A DNA stretch of 64,000 bases. Source: an uncultured Caldilineaceae bacterium. GTDB taxonomy: Bacteria > Chloroflexota > Anaerolineae > Caldilineales > Caldilineaceae. The stretch covers positions 2,728,001 to 2,792,000 of the forward strand of contig OX638330.1 of assembly GCA_951812725.1 (NCBI GenBank), written 5' to 3'. The position numbers and the translations under genes are program-made. This document shows positions 46,030 through 56,964 of the stretch, piece after piece. The stretch's first letter is position 1; each line of letters begins with the position of its first letter. The notes beneath the pieces are model-generated. The model saw only the letters and a program-made list of their open reading frames with translations, did no database searches and was not told the origin of the DNA.

Positions 46030-47163
46030 ATGGATCTTGACTGGACGTACAGGCCGCGCCGCCGACGTCGCAAAGGGTGTTTCGCTTGGAGCGGTTTGGT
46101 TCTGCTTCTGGCCGTCTACCTGTACATACAGCGTCCGGACTGGCTAGTTAGGCAACCTCCTCCGGCACTGACGACCCCCACTCCAAGCGCGCTCTACTGG
46201 CAGACGAAGGCGGAAGCGCACATTGCCGCCGGCAATTTCGGTGAGGCTGCGGCTGCTCTTCAGCGGATGGCTGAATTGGAGCCGGAGAACCCCGAACCGC
46301 TGGTAGCGCTGGCAGAACTGCACTTGATGGCGCGGCAGGTTGAGCAGGCCTACGCACTGACCAAGGAAGCTGTCCGGCTCGATGATGAGAGTGTGGCGGC
46401 GCTGGCGACGCATGCACGCGTGCTCGACTGGCGCGGCAACTACGATTCTGCCAGCGATTTCGCCTTTCAAGCGCTTGAATTGGATCCTGACAATCCCGAT
46501 GTTCTGGCCGTTTTAGGTGAAATCTACAGCGACGTGGGCAATTATGCGCTTGCGTTGGAATACCTGGAAGAGGCCCTGAACATCGATCCAAGAAATGTGA
46601 TGGCACGCCGTAACCTCGGCTATCTCTTTGAGATACAACGTGAGCACGAACAGGCAATTGCAGAGTACAACAGGGCCATAGAGTTGGCTCCAAACCGGCC
46701 CGATTTATATATCGAAGTGGGACGGCAGTACGAGCGACTGGAAGAGTGGGGACTGTCCATAGAGAGCTACGAAAAGGCTGTCGACGCGGGTGAAACCGCT
46801 TTCGCGCTGGACGCCCTGGGTTGGGCTCTTTGGCAAAGCGGGGACCACTTACAAGCGCTACGAGTTTTACGCAGAGCGTCAGAGTTGGAACCGGAAAACG
46901 GCCTTGTGCTTGCTCATCTGGGAATGGCCTACTATCGGCGTCTCAATTACGAAAGCGCGGCTGAAACGATGGAACAGGCCCTGGAATATCTGGATGAAGA
47001 TGATATCAACGCCCAATTTACTTTGATTCTGGGACTGTCCCACGTTTTGAAGAAGCCGAAAGAATGCAACCTGGCAGTGCCTTGGCTGCATAAGACCTTG
47101 GAATTCGCGCCGGGGTTATCTTCCGCTTTGTACGGCCTCCGCCAGTGTAGTACCGGCACGTAA
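46030..47163 (+). CDS. membrane-anchored TPR protein
   Basis: The 377-aa protein has an arginine-rich N-terminus (RPRRRRRKG), one membrane segment (about 18-33) and a proline/threonine linker. At least eight TPR units follow from residue 58 (for example ALEYLEEALNIDPRN, AIAEYNRAIELAPNRPD, ALRVLRRASELEPENG). The repeats would face the outside of the cytoplasmic membrane. TPR arrays bind partner proteins; none can be named. The gene probably starts a new transcript, because a -10 element lies immediately upstream. Confidence 0.85.
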   Translation: MDLDWTYRPRRRRRKGCFAWSGLVLLLAVYLYIQRPDWLVRQPPPALTTPTPSALYWQTKAEAHIAAGNFGEAAAALQRMAELEPENPEPLVALAELHLMARQVEQAYALTKEAVRLDDESVAALATHARVLDWRGNYDSASDFAFQALELDPDNPDVLAVLGEIYSDVGNYALALEYLEEALNIDPRNVMARRNLGYLFEIQREHEQAIAEYNRAIELAPNRPDLYIEVGRQYERLEEWGLSIESYEKAVDAGETAFALDALGWALWQSGDHLQALRVLRRASELEPENGLVLAHLGMAYYRRLNYESAAETMEQALEYLDEDDINAQFTLILGLSHVLKKPKECNLAVPWLHKTLEFAPGLSSALYGLRQCSTGT

Positions 47164-47259
47164 CGCGTTGGCGGTCCACAATTCCCTGGTGGTTGTTGGC
47201 AAGAGTCTACTGACGTTGGCATAGGAAAGCGGTTCAGCCGTTACGAAGTTTCAACACAC

Positions 47260-48906
47260 ATGTCTCACAACCGGGCTCGTCTGAAATCCTCTCTACCTCG
47301 CCCGACAATCGCTGCGCCTTCACGGGGCAACGGGCGAGGCGACCCCGTCGAACCGCCGCAGCCCTCTGTGCCAATTCGTCCTCCTGTGCAAGCTGAACGA
47401 AGCGCGGTGATACGAGAGCGGGTGGCGACAAGAACGGTAACATCGAAGCGCCGGCTGCAGCGACCAGGAACGCCTCTAAGAGTATTACAACAGCCGATTC
47501 AGGCAGGTATGCGCAAGGTTTTCGACCTGCGCCGCCTGCTTTTTGTCGTGGGTGTTACTTTTATCGTGCTGCTCCTGCCCACGCCGGCTGGTCTTAGTGT
47601 GGCAGGGCACAAGGCACTGGCGTTATTTGCATTTTCCGGCTTGATATTGGCGCTGGAACCGGCTCCGCTGCCAATCGTTGCCCTGCTGGTACCCATTGTT
47701 CAGATTGCTCTCGGCGTCGATGACGCGGGCGGCGCGTTCGAGCCATTCGGCACGCCGGTCGTCTTTCTGATTCTGGGAAGTCTGTTCCTGGCTGAGGCGT
47801 TGCGGAAGCATGGCCTCACCCGCCGACTGGCGCTCCATGCAATCGTCGGCAGCAGAGGACAATTTGGTCCGCTGCTGTTCGCGCTCATGGTCATCACCGG
47901 CGGGCTGAGCATGTTCGTACTCAATACTGCAACCGCGGCAGTGCTGATCCCGGTCGCAATAACAATCGCCCAGCAGGTGCCGCGCCCTGAGGATGGACGC
48001 AAGGCACTTGCCGTGCTTATTCTTGCCATCGGTTACAGTTCCAGCATCGGCGCGATAGCCACAATAATGGGCAGCGGCGAGAATGCAATAGCTAGCGGTC
48101 TGCTGGGGCAGTTGTACGGGTTTGGTTTCGTAGACTGGATGAAATTCGGCTTGCCGGTGGTGTTATTGTTGATGCCGCTGGTTTGGTTTTTGCTGCCACG
48201 GCTATTTGCTCTGCCGGCGTTGACGATCGATGTCGAGCCGGCGAGAAGGGAGATTGAGCGGCTGGGTAGATTTTCCGGACCTGAGCGGGAAATCATAGTC
48301 GTGCTTCTGGTGTCGATCAGTCTGTGGATTGCAGGGGGGTATATCGAGCAGATTCTGAATCTGCCTGCCACGCTGTTGAGCAGCGCCGTCATTGCGATCG
48401 GGGCGGTTGCTGTGCTTTCGGTCGAAAAGATCGTCGACTGGAGTGATCTGAAGGGCGTGAACTGGGGCGTCTTCTTTGTCATTGGCGCGGGATTGACGCT
48501 GGGGGATGCACTGGAGAAGACGGGTGCAAGCGCCTGGTTTGCCAATCTGGTGGCGCCGACTTTTTCGGGGCTTCCATTCATCGGCGTTCTGGCGGCGCTG
48601 ATCCTGCTGGCCTTCTGTGTCACGCAGTTCATGAACAATGTACCCCTTGGCGCAATTCTGGCACCGGTACTGATTACCCTGGGGCAGGCATCGAACATTG
48701 ACCCGGTACGGCTCGTTGTCCCCACTATTTTCGCGGTTGCCTTGGCATTTGCGCTGCCCAGTGGTTCGGCACGCATGATCCTGATCGCAGTGACCGGCGT
48801 GGTAAGCAGGCGGGAGATGGTGCGCACTGGCCTGATCGTGGGGATGGCCTGTGCGGGCGTGATATTTGTGTTCTTCTATCTTCTCGGCCAATTTGGCATG
48901 ATTTGA
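47260..48906 (+). CDS. SLC13/DASS-family permease
   Basis: The 548-aa protein has about 12 hydrophobic segments after an 85-residue basic, proline-rich N-terminal tail. Two pseudo-repeats carry the substrate/sodium-site sequences FVLNTATAAVLIPVAI and FMNNVPLGAILAPVLI, the positions of the SNT motifs of VcINDY-type carriers, although both read NT/NN here. It would import dicarboxylates, sulfate or another anion with cations. The tail is unusual; a start at 47509 (MRKVFDLRRLLF) would remove it. No ribosome site is clear at 47260. Confidence 0.83.
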   Translation: MSHNRARLKSSLPRPTIAAPSRGNGRGDPVEPPQPSVPIRPPVQAERSAVIRERVATRTVTSKRRLQRPGTPLRVLQQPIQAGMRKVFDLRRLLFVVGVTFIVLLLPTPAGLSVAGHKALALFAFSGLILALEPAPLPIVALLVPIVQIALGVDDAGGAFEPFGTPVVFLILGSLFLAEALRKHGLTRRLALHAIVGSRGQFGPLLFALMVITGGLSMFVLNTATAAVLIPVAITIAQQVPRPEDGRKALAVLILAIGYSSSIGAIATIMGSGENAIASGLLGQLYGFGFVDWMKFGLPVVLLLMPLVWFLLPRLFALPALTIDVEPARREIERLGRFSGPEREIIVVLLVSISLWIAGGYIEQILNLPATLLSSAVIAIGAVAVLSVEKIVDWSDLKGVNWGVFFVIGAGLTLGDALEKTGASAWFANLVAPTFSGLPFIGVLAALILLAFCVTQFMNNVPLGAILAPVLITLGQASNIDPVRLVVPTIFAVALAFALPSGSARMILIAVTGVVSRREMVRTGLIVGMACAGVIFVFFYLLGQFGMI

Positions 48907-48989
48907 AATTGATCGCGAGTCGGGCGACATTGCAGCCAGGTGCAAAGGCTTAGACGTAATTCTTAGCAGTTACGACAGGGGGAAAAGGT

Positions 48990-49337
48990 ATGCGAGTCTG
49001 GCTCATTGGCGCGGGACATATTGGCACGGTGGCGTTGCGGCAACTATTGAAAAATCGGGATGTGGAGATTTTCGTCAGCGACCCGTCAGACCAACCGGAA
49101 GCGGTGCTGAGCGGTCTAATCGACCGCGTCGATCTGATAGCCAACATTTCGCCTGTCAATGTAAACGAGATTGCCCGTCGCGTGCGCCCAGACCTGATCT
49201 TACTTTCTCCCGGCATTGGCGAACAGGGTTTTGGCGCAGTTGAAGGAAGCAAGGCGTTGTCCGAGGCTCTCAACTACGAGACAATTATAGCCAGCGAATA
49301 CCCGTGCCTGATTCTTTCGTTGTCGAACCAAAGCTGA
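48990..49337 (+). CDS. small Rossmann-fold protein (TrkA-N-like)
   Basis: The 115-aa protein has a nucleotide-binding start, VWLIGAGHIGTVALRQLL, an acidic end of strand 2 (FVSDPSD) and a strand-helix pattern up to RPDLILLSPGIG. It looks like a trimmed NAD-binding domain without a catalytic or second domain. It could be a regulatory subunit or ligand sensor. GGGGGAAAAGG precedes the ATG. It lies 83 bases behind the SLC13 permease gene and may act with it, as RCK/TrkA-N domains do with other transporters, which is inference. Confidence 0.65.
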   Translation: MRVWLIGAGHIGTVALRQLLKNRDVEIFVSDPSDQPEAVLSGLIDRVDLIANISPVNVNEIARRVRPDLILLSPGIGEQGFGAVEGSKALSEALNYETIIASEYPCLILSLSNQS

Positions 49338-49398
49338 AGCGAGTGCCAAAATGAACCGGGACGAAAGTCAACTATAAACACTGCGCTGATATTGAACT

Positions 49399-51582
49399 AT
49401 GACTGATGATTTCTCGCCGATCCGGCACAATCTGGGTGTTTACAGGTTGCGAGGATTCAGCGGGCGCAAGGCTGAGTTGAATACGCTGTGCCAGTGGCTG
49501 CTTGAGGCACACGAGCAGCCGGCGCTGGCAATTAGCGGGGGACAGGGGAGCGGGAAGAGTACGCTGGCTACTGCTGCCGCCTGGAACACGATCCACCACT
49601 TCCCGGATGGCATCATCTGGGTGGGGGCAGCGGGCAGGGATCGCTTCCGCATGTATGACATTGTGCGCACGCTAGATACTGTGCTCGGCACGACTCTGAC
49701 GCGGGTGAGCGAGGATCGCTGGGGAATCGGCATCCTCGAACAGCTTTACCGGCGTCGACGCCTGCTCATTCTGGACGAACTTTCGGATGCGACCGATCGT
49801 GAAATTCAGACGCTGGCGGAGATCATCAGTCATCTGCGCGACTCGGGTGGTCAGTCCCACATTTTGCTCATCGATCGTGATATTCACCCGGAATTTGCCG
49901 ATCTGATTGACGACCGGCATTTGCAGCTGGGTGGGCTGCCACTGTCCGAGGCGGTGGGATTTGTTCATGCGCGGGCGCCCGAATCGGTTCGCGATACGGC
50001 CTTGCGCAATGTCGAGAGCCTGCACAGTCGGACCGGCGGCAGACCCCTCAGCATGCGATTAGTGATGGGGCTGCTGATCGATTTCGGGTTGTGGAGCGAG
50101 TTGGATCAGCTTCTGGCGGAGCTGCCCGCTGAGGACGGCGCGGTGGAGATGTCGAGCGTGGCCGGTTTTGCCGTCGAGAACTTTGCCGCGTTCTGGCCGG
50201 AGGCTGGATTGATTCTGGATCGATTGGTCAGCGCGGCGGGAGGGGCAACCTACCAGGCGTTGACGGAGCTGTTTACTGTCGGGATGGGCGCCGATGATGA
50301 GAAACGCCAGACTTTCGAAGCCCTAGTGACGCGTGCCTTGGTAGAAGTGGACCTTTTCGACCGCCGCATCGTGGTGCAGCCGGTCGTCCGCCGCTATCTC
50401 GTCGAAGGCGCGGTGATGCTGGGGGAAGACTGGCATCGCCAGCACTCGCGATACTACTTGCAATTTGCGCAACGCTACCAGGAGGTGCCGCTCCAGCGCT
50501 GGAAGGAAGTGGACCCGTTTTGGGGAAACATTCACTGGGGTGCGGATTGGGCCACTGATCGGGTGGAACGGATCTTCGGCATTTCGGTGGAGGAGATTGT
50601 AGGGGAAGAGTTGGAGATCCAGGGGCTGCGCGACATGCCGATCAATTTTCCAGAGGTGCAGGACGACCTCAAATTGATGCGGGACTACGCGCTGGCGCTA
50701 GCCCACTATGCTTTTTGGCGACACCCTCCGGGAATCTGGCGCTGGCTTTGCGGGGGTGCTGTTGCCGCGATTGCGCTGGGCGACCTCGGTGATTTTGGCT
50801 GGATGCTGGCGAACATCGGGCGCCAGCGGTTCTTCAACGGCGAAGTCGAAGAGGCAATGGAGTGGCTGCAGCGGGCTTTGCGGATCTTTGACGAGCGCGA
50901 CATGTTGATGGCGATGGCGTACGGTCACACCGACCTTGGAACGTCGTTTCGTGTGCTGGAGGAGCCCCGACAAGCGCTTGAACATTTTTGGCTGGCGTTT
51001 GAAGCGGCGGCACAGTTGGGCGACCCTCGTTCGCTGGCGCCGGCTTATATGAATCTTGGCAGCGCCTATCTCAGCTTGAATAATTTTGAACGGGCAATCG
51101 AACAGCATCGCAAAGCTCTGCGTGTGGCTTTACGATTGGGCGATGATGCGCTCGTGGCCAGCGCCCACAACAACCTGGGGCTGGCCATGGAGGGTATGGC
51201 CATGTACGCCGAGGCCCAGCGTGCTTACGAGTCCGCCCTGACTGTCTTCGAGCGTAATCATGACGCCACCGGCATCAGTACCTGTTACAACAACCTGGGT
51301 TCTGTCTGTTACGCAAGGCAGGATTTTGCTGCAGCACTAGCCTGGTATGAGAAAGATCTGGACCTGTCGGACGCGCGCGGGGCGTGGATGGATAAGGCGG
51401 CCACGCTTCACAACCTTGGCCATGTTGCGCTTGAACAGCAGGAATATGCGCAGGCTGGCGAATACTTCCGCCGCAGCCGCGAGCTTTACGCCGCTTTTCA
51501 ACTGGATGAGTACGTGGCAGAAGAGGACGAGATGCTCACGTATGTGGCCGCGGTAGCCTCACCGGGTCGATCCCAACGCTAA
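49399..51582 (+). CDS. STAND NTPase with C-terminal TPR repeats
   Basis: The 727-aa protein has an NB-ARC-like module: RLRGFSGRKAELNTLCQWL, Walker A ISGGQGSGKST (about residue 50), Walker B RRRLLILDEL, a sensor-like SHILLIDRD and GGLPLSEAVGFV, then RTGGRPLSMRLVMG. A winged-helix region follows (about 245-340), then a helical part and at least five TPRs (about 470-690, such as NNLGLAMEGMAMYAEAQRAYESAL). STAND proteins oligomerise when their repeat domain binds a ligand. There is no recognisable N-terminal effector, so signalling must occur through the NTPase core or partners. It lies directly upstream of groESL on the same strand. Confidence 0.85.
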   Translation: MTDDFSPIRHNLGVYRLRGFSGRKAELNTLCQWLLEAHEQPALAISGGQGSGKSTLATAAAWNTIHHFPDGIIWVGAAGRDRFRMYDIVRTLDTVLGTTLTRVSEDRWGIGILEQLYRRRRLLILDELSDATDREIQTLAEIISHLRDSGGQSHILLIDRDIHPEFADLIDDRHLQLGGLPLSEAVGFVHARAPESVRDTALRNVESLHSRTGGRPLSMRLVMGLLIDFGLWSELDQLLAELPAEDGAVEMSSVAGFAVENFAAFWPEAGLILDRLVSAAGGATYQALTELFTVGMGADDEKRQTFEALVTRALVEVDLFDRRIVVQPVVRRYLVEGAVMLGEDWHRQHSRYYLQFAQRYQEVPLQRWKEVDPFWGNIHWGADWATDRVERIFGISVEEIVGEELEIQGLRDMPINFPEVQDDLKLMRDYALALAHYAFWRHPPGIWRWLCGGAVAAIALGDLGDFGWMLANIGRQRFFNGEVEEAMEWLQRALRIFDERDMLMAMAYGHTDLGTSFRVLEEPRQALEHFWLAFEAAAQLGDPRSLAPAYMNLGSAYLSLNNFERAIEQHRKALRVALRLGDDALVASAHNNLGLAMEGMAMYAEAQRAYESALTVFERNHDATGISTCYNNLGSVCYARQDFAAALAWYEKDLDLSDARGAWMDKAATLHNLGHVALEQQEYAQAGEYFRRSRELYAAFQLDEYVAEEDEMLTYVAAVASPGRSQR

Positions 51583-51614
51583 CAAAACGCTTACACTTTC
51601 GGTAGTTCAGAATC

Positions 51615-51643
51615 TTGTCAGGCGACAGGAATTATGCTACACT
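51615..51643 (+). promoter_or_regulatory. groESL promoter
   Basis: TTGTCA (51615-51620) and TACACT (51638-51643) with a 17-base spacer form a sigma-70-type promoter. Initiation near 51650 places the CIRCE operator at the start of the transcript. Confidence 0.65.
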
Positions 51644-51653
51644 TTCTGATGGA

Positions 51654-51680
51654 TTAGCACTCAAGCTATATGAGTGCTAA
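51654..51680. promoter_or_regulatory. CIRCE operator (HrcA site)
   Basis: TTAGCACTC-N9-GAGTGCTAA is a perfect match to the CIRCE consensus, with both 9-base arms intact. HrcA bound here would repress groESL until heat shock. No hrcA gene is in the window. Confidence 0.97.
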
Positions 51681-51846
51681 GGGAGTATCTGAAGGGTTGC
51701 ATTTTGCGGGTAGAAACTGCCTTTGAGAGAGGGTGCAGCCGGCCAGTAAATTGCAATTGGTTTCTATTTCCCGCTGCCTAGTGGCGGGCAATCTACTATC
51801 ACTGGTTTTTCATCAGAAAGAGTCGTAAAGCAAGGAGGAAGTTCGA

Positions 51847-52134
51847 ATGAATTTGAAGCCGCTCGGTGATCGGCTGGTAGTCCAGCCCCTGGAGGGGGAA
51901 GAGCAGACTTCCACGGGCATCTATCTGCCGGAAACTGCCAAAGAGAAGCCGCAGCAGGGCGAGGTAGTCGCAGCGGGACCTGGCGCCCGGGACGAAGACG
52001 GCAAACGCATTGCCATGGATGTCTCCGTTGGTGATATCGTTCTTTACGCGAAGTACTCCGGCACGAACATCAAGCTGGATGCTACCGAGGTCCTGATTCT
52101 CAAAGAATCGGATGTCTTGGCGCTCGTCGGATAA
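51847..52134 (+). CDS. groES: co-chaperonin GroES
   Basis: The 95-aa protein forms the heptameric lid of the GroEL chamber. It has [21 protein letters not shown] with the mobile loop ([19 protein letters not shown]), [27 protein letters not shown] and the final [17 protein letters not shown] lies before the ATG. It is the first gene of the CIRCE-controlled operon, with a leader of about 195 bases; groEL follows 75 bases later. Confidence 0.97.
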   Translation: MNLKPLGDRLVVQPLEGEEQTSTGIYLPETAKEKPQQGEVVAAGPGARDEDGKRIAMDVSVGDIVLYAKYSGTNIKLDATEVLILKESDVLALVG

Positions 52135-52152
52135 TAGCTGGTATTACACTGA

Positions 52153-53856
<1,704 letters not shown>

Positions 53857-53891
53857 GGTTGGCTGGTTCTTGAATTGAATAGAGATGGGAA

Positions 53892-53930
53892 GGGCGCCGG
53901 GAGGAGATTCTCCGGCGCCCTTTCTTCTTT
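53892..53930 (+). terminator. intrinsic terminator of groESL
   Basis: GGGCGCCGG-GAG pairs with CTC-CGGCGCCC around a short loop (GAGATT, one mismatch or bulge), followed by TTTCTTCTTT. It lies 36 bases after the groEL stop. Confidence 0.88.
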
Positions 53931-53977
53931 GTGGAACTCAGCACTCGTTCAAATTGGAAAGGGAACTCAGAAGCCTC

Positions 53978-54520
53978 TTATTTGGCTTCGAAAATGTCCT
54001 TCAGGACAATAGTGAATCCATCTAGCGTTGGAGATATAAGGCTCTGTTCGTCCCCGAAAATACCGCTCACTTCGAAACGATTTTCTCCCTGAAGCAGGAC
54101 CATGATGGTACGGGCGTCCGGGTCCACAATCCAATATTCTTGGACGCCATGTTTGGCGTACAGATCGAGCTTCGTTGTCCGGTCTCGATCGGCAGTCGCG
54201 GGGGAGAGGATCTCGACCACTAGATCGGGCGCGCCGCGGACGTTCTCACGAGTTAGGATGTGGCTGCGTTGCTTGGAGACATACAGGATGTCCGGCTTCA
54301 CCACATCCCTATCCGACAAGACTACATCCGTAAGGACCGGATAGACTCTCCCCAGATCCCGCTCTCTTACAAATACCCCGACCTTGTACAAAAGATTGCT
54401 CAAAACCAATTGATGGTATGTAGGCGGCGTCGTAAACATGACCAACTCGCCACCAATAAGCTCGCAATGCTCTTCCTCCGGAGTCTTCATGTAATCGACG
54501 TAGGTGAGTTTGGTCTGCAT
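53978..54520 (-). CDS. Uma2-family putative restriction endonuclease
   Basis: The 180-aa protein is a full-length Uma2 nuclease-like protein: KLTYVDYMKTPEEEHCELIGGELV at the N-terminus, then VKPDILY (Asp77), LVVEILSPATADRD (Glu103) and the lysine at 117 in TTKLDLYAKHG, ending with VQEYWIVDPDARTIMV. The PD-(D/E)xK residues are intact. The ATG at 54520 fits the family N-terminus; 54589 would add 23 residues. It follows the PIN gene by 69 bases on the same strand. It has a decayed relative 1.6 kb away. Confidence 0.85.
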   Translation of the reverse strand: MQTKLTYVDYMKTPEEEHCELIGGELVMFTTPPTYHQLVLSNLLYKVGVFVRERDLGRVYPVLTDVVLSDRDVVKPDILYVSKQRSHILTRENVRGAPDLVVEILSPATADRDRTTKLDLYAKHGVQEYWIVDPDARTIMVLLQGENRFEVSGIFGDEQSLISPTLDGFTIVLKDIFEAK

Positions 54521-54589
54521 ATCGCTCACATTGGGCCTCACTGGTGGATGCGGGACGAGGAAGGACGGCGAACTTGTAGCCGAGTCCAA

Positions 54590-55000
54590 CTACTGGAGCA
54601 GAGTGATCCCCATTATCGGAAAATGCCGGTCGAAAGCGAATGCGGCGGAGATTCCATAGCTCTGACACACGACAAAACTCGTGCAATCCGTGAACGACAG
54701 CCGCTCGGAACTGTATTGACGAAAAAGGCGTTTCGCTTCCTGGAATGAGCTTCTGTCGATAGCCACAACGGTCACAGTCCCTTTTTCTTCTGCGCCTTCC
54801 ATGGCGTCGAGAAAATCAACCGCGGCTGAATGGTTCACATCGTATCTGAGCCGGGTCACAGTTTCGTCGATCACATAGTCTGTGGAATAGAGGCGTTCTC
54901 GCTGTTGCTTTAAAGTATTGTAGATGGCACGAGCTTCCTCATGATATTGATCTCTCACACTGAAAAGGGCAATCCATGCGCCCGTATCGACGAAAGTCAT
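54590..55000 (-). CDS. PIN-domain ribonuclease, VapC-like toxin
   Basis: The 136-aa protein is a PIN domain with its acidic metal-binding residues at Asp5 (FVDTGAW), Glu46 (VIDETV), Asp105 (SFTDC) and Asp124 (FAFDRHF). VapC-type PIN proteins cleave RNA, often tRNA or rRNA, and are held off by an antitoxin. No small VapB-type gene is present. Instead the ATG overlaps the stop of the DUF2806 gene as ATGA, so translation is coupled to that 339-aa protein. It could be toxin, or a housekeeping PIN nuclease. Confidence 0.85.
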   Translation of the reverse strand: MTFVDTGAWIALFSVRDQYHEEARAIYNTLKQQRERLYSTDYVIDETVTRLRYDVNHSAAVDFLDAMEGAEEKGTVTVVAIDRSSFQEAKRLFRQYSSERLSFTDCTSFVVCQSYGISAAFAFDRHFPIMGITLLQ

Positions 55001-56016
55001 GACTTGGGTTGCAGGTCATAAATGAGGTCGTCGTGGTTGACAGAACCATCGGTTGATTCTGATTCCACGAATCCAACCAGATCGTTAAGAATCGCGTATC
55101 CTGCTCCAATCATGTCGTCTTCACTTGTATCAGCGTCTGTTATGTATTGGTCCCACTGTTCCTTCACATAATCGAAGAATCCGTCCACGGGCTCAACTTT
55201 GCATATGCGGGCAAGTTCCTTTCCTGCACTTGTGAAAAACGTATGTCCGGTTCTTACGCTTCTGTCGACATTCTTGGACATATTCAGAATGAGTTCCCTG
55301 CCGAAGTAGCGTGCGATAAATTTCTCCTGCGATGTGTGCTCTCCGGGATTCCTATCCGAAATAAACGTTAGGCCGGCATTTTGGTCAAGTCTTAGTAGCC
55401 CAATGCTTTCAAGATTGTGGAGGGTAACGAAGTCGGCCCCATGTCTTTCATAGAAGGTTGCATTGATATCGAACACCAGTGGTATAACCTCTGTTTCGGA
55501 CTCTGTTTCGATCACCCAGACAAATCTGCAGAGCTTTGCAAATGCCTCAGCATCACCCTTATCGAGAAACGAGAGGACGTTTACCGTCCGCCTTGAAAAA
55601 GAATCAGGAGCGTTCGCTTCTCCAGCAAGTATTCGTGCCCACAAATCTTGCATCTGGCTGTCAGACACGATCCGAGTCTTAGCAAAAAAGTTTGCAATCC
55701 AGTCGTTACCCATAGTAGCTGGGTTTGCATCATCTCTCAGCAGAGGAATTGCCTTGGCGATGATGTCCTCCATATTTTTCTGGTGTATCGCCTCCTCTTG
55801 TAACCATCGTTGCCAGGCTCGCCCTTGCAAGTCAGTTATCTGGATATCGGATTTCGCCCTAACAATTGCAGCCTCAGATTCCGCCTTGGCTACCCTCCTG
55901 ATTTGGGTAGGCTTATAAATTCCACCCACAGCGTCCGATACTTTCTCGATGAGGACAACAGCGGGCTTCGCCAAATCGCCAATGTTGAAGATCGGACTGG
56001 TAGGTTCAAGAGTCAT
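54997..56016 (-). CDS. DUF2806-like protein, partner of PIN gene
   Basis: The 339-aa protein has the DUF2806 pattern: a region rich in polar helices (about 40-85, ending EEAIHQKNMEDIIAKA), then NDWIANFFAKTRIVSDSQMQDLWARILAGEANAPDSFSR, VNVLSFLDKGDAEAF, and a beta-rich C-terminal half. DUF2806 proteins have no known activity. TTAGGA lies before the ATG. The stop overlaps the PIN start by four bases, and a Uma2 gene follows. The pairing suggests a toxin-antitoxin or defence function, which is inference. AT content is higher than in flanking genes, which hints at transfer. Confidence 0.7.
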   Translation of the reverse strand: MTLEPTSPIFNIGDLAKPAVVLIEKVSDAVGGIYKPTQIRRVAKAESEAAIVRAKSDIQITDLQGRAWQRWLQEEAIHQKNMEDIIAKAIPLLRDDANPATMGNDWIANFFAKTRIVSDSQMQDLWARILAGEANAPDSFSRRTVNVLSFLDKGDAEAFAKLCRFVWVIETESETEVIPLVFDINATFYERHGADFVTLHNLESIGLLRLDQNAGLTFISDRNPGEHTSQEKFIARYFGRELILNMSKNVDRSVRTGHTFFTSAGKELARICKVEPVDGFFDYVKEQWDQYITDADTSEDDMIGAGYAILNDLVGFVESESTDGSVNHDDLIYDLQPKS

Positions 56017-56139
56017 TTTGGGGTTTCCTAACCAATAAACTGAGTTTCAACATTTGTCGTTCTATTGTACGTCTGACTCAGACTAGATTCGTGCAGGGAC
56101 TTCAGACCGATGCACAAAAGAAGAGGGAAACTACTCAAT

Positions 56140-56540
56140 ACCCAAAAGAAATTCCTCAAGATTTACGAAGAATCCTTCCAGTGAGAGTGAGCGTAGGACC
56201 TGACCTCAAAAGGTGTTCCGGCGAATTCATTGCCGATCTCGCATTGAATCAGCATCAATGTCTTCTCGTGATCGGCGTCAACCAGCCGGAATTCCTAGAC
56301 ATTTTGCTTTACGTAGAGCTCGAGTTCGTCTTCCGCCCGCGTTATGCGATTGCGCGGGCAAGATTTCTACTACGAAGTTGGGCGCGCCCGGGAAGCTCTC
56401 CCCCTTACTCAAGTTGTTTCGCAGGCTCGAAACAGTGGTGCTGGAGCCTAGATCAACTTTACTAAGAAAGGCTTCCAGAGCTCAACATTTGGTGGTTTCA
56501 GATAGTCGGCGAATGTAATTCTGTCACTAGCCTAGTCACT
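56140..56540 (-). pseudogene. decayed Uma2-family gene
   Basis: On the minus strand, pieces of a Uma2 protein can be read in shifting frames. ITFADYLKPPNVELW (like the family N-terminus TYxDYxKxPE) comes first, then PGAPNFVVEILPAQ with the catalytic Glu context, and finally LEGFFVNLEEFLLGIE (like the family C-terminus). Stops and frameshifts separate them and the middle is missing. It is a remnant, possibly of a tandem copy of the Uma2 gene at 53978. Confidence 0.6.
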
Positions 56541-56964
56541 TTAGGCCAATCCTCATTGGCTACAAGCGTTAGTCCGTCTTGCTAGCACACGTCCATCCAA
56601 GAGCTTAGCACAGTAGTGCTACAATTCAAAGAATGACAATTGGCGAACTACAATTTACGATTTCCGCCTCGGGCACGCCCACAAATAGGCAACCCTTTAT
56701 CGTAAATCGAGACCTCAAGGATTAGCGAGATCACCCTCCTGAGAATTCTGATATCATCTTGCGGAACTTTCTCGCGGTTGGGACCAATTGTTATACCGAT
56801 GCGCCTATTCAGTAAGATCGGTACTGGTCGATCTCCCGCTCATTTGAATAGGTACAAACTAAAAAGTAGGCGGACTCTTCCTGAATTGTCCGCCATTTCA
56901 CCATCCGACATCATCACTCGTCGCCAGAGAAAAGCCGAGAACGACTTAGCTATGCAACAAGATT
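56541..56964. other. non-coding, AT-richer stretch
   Basis: No gene is supported. It contains an inverted repeat AATTTACGAT/ATCGTAAAT (about 56651-56706). Together with the Uma2 remnant it looks like an eroded accessory segment. Confidence 0.4.

Noticed and set aside
56091..56465. 124-aa plus-strand frame over the Uma2 remnant
   Set aside because: No domain or ribosome site is seen, and the opposite strand shows clear Uma2 fragments instead.
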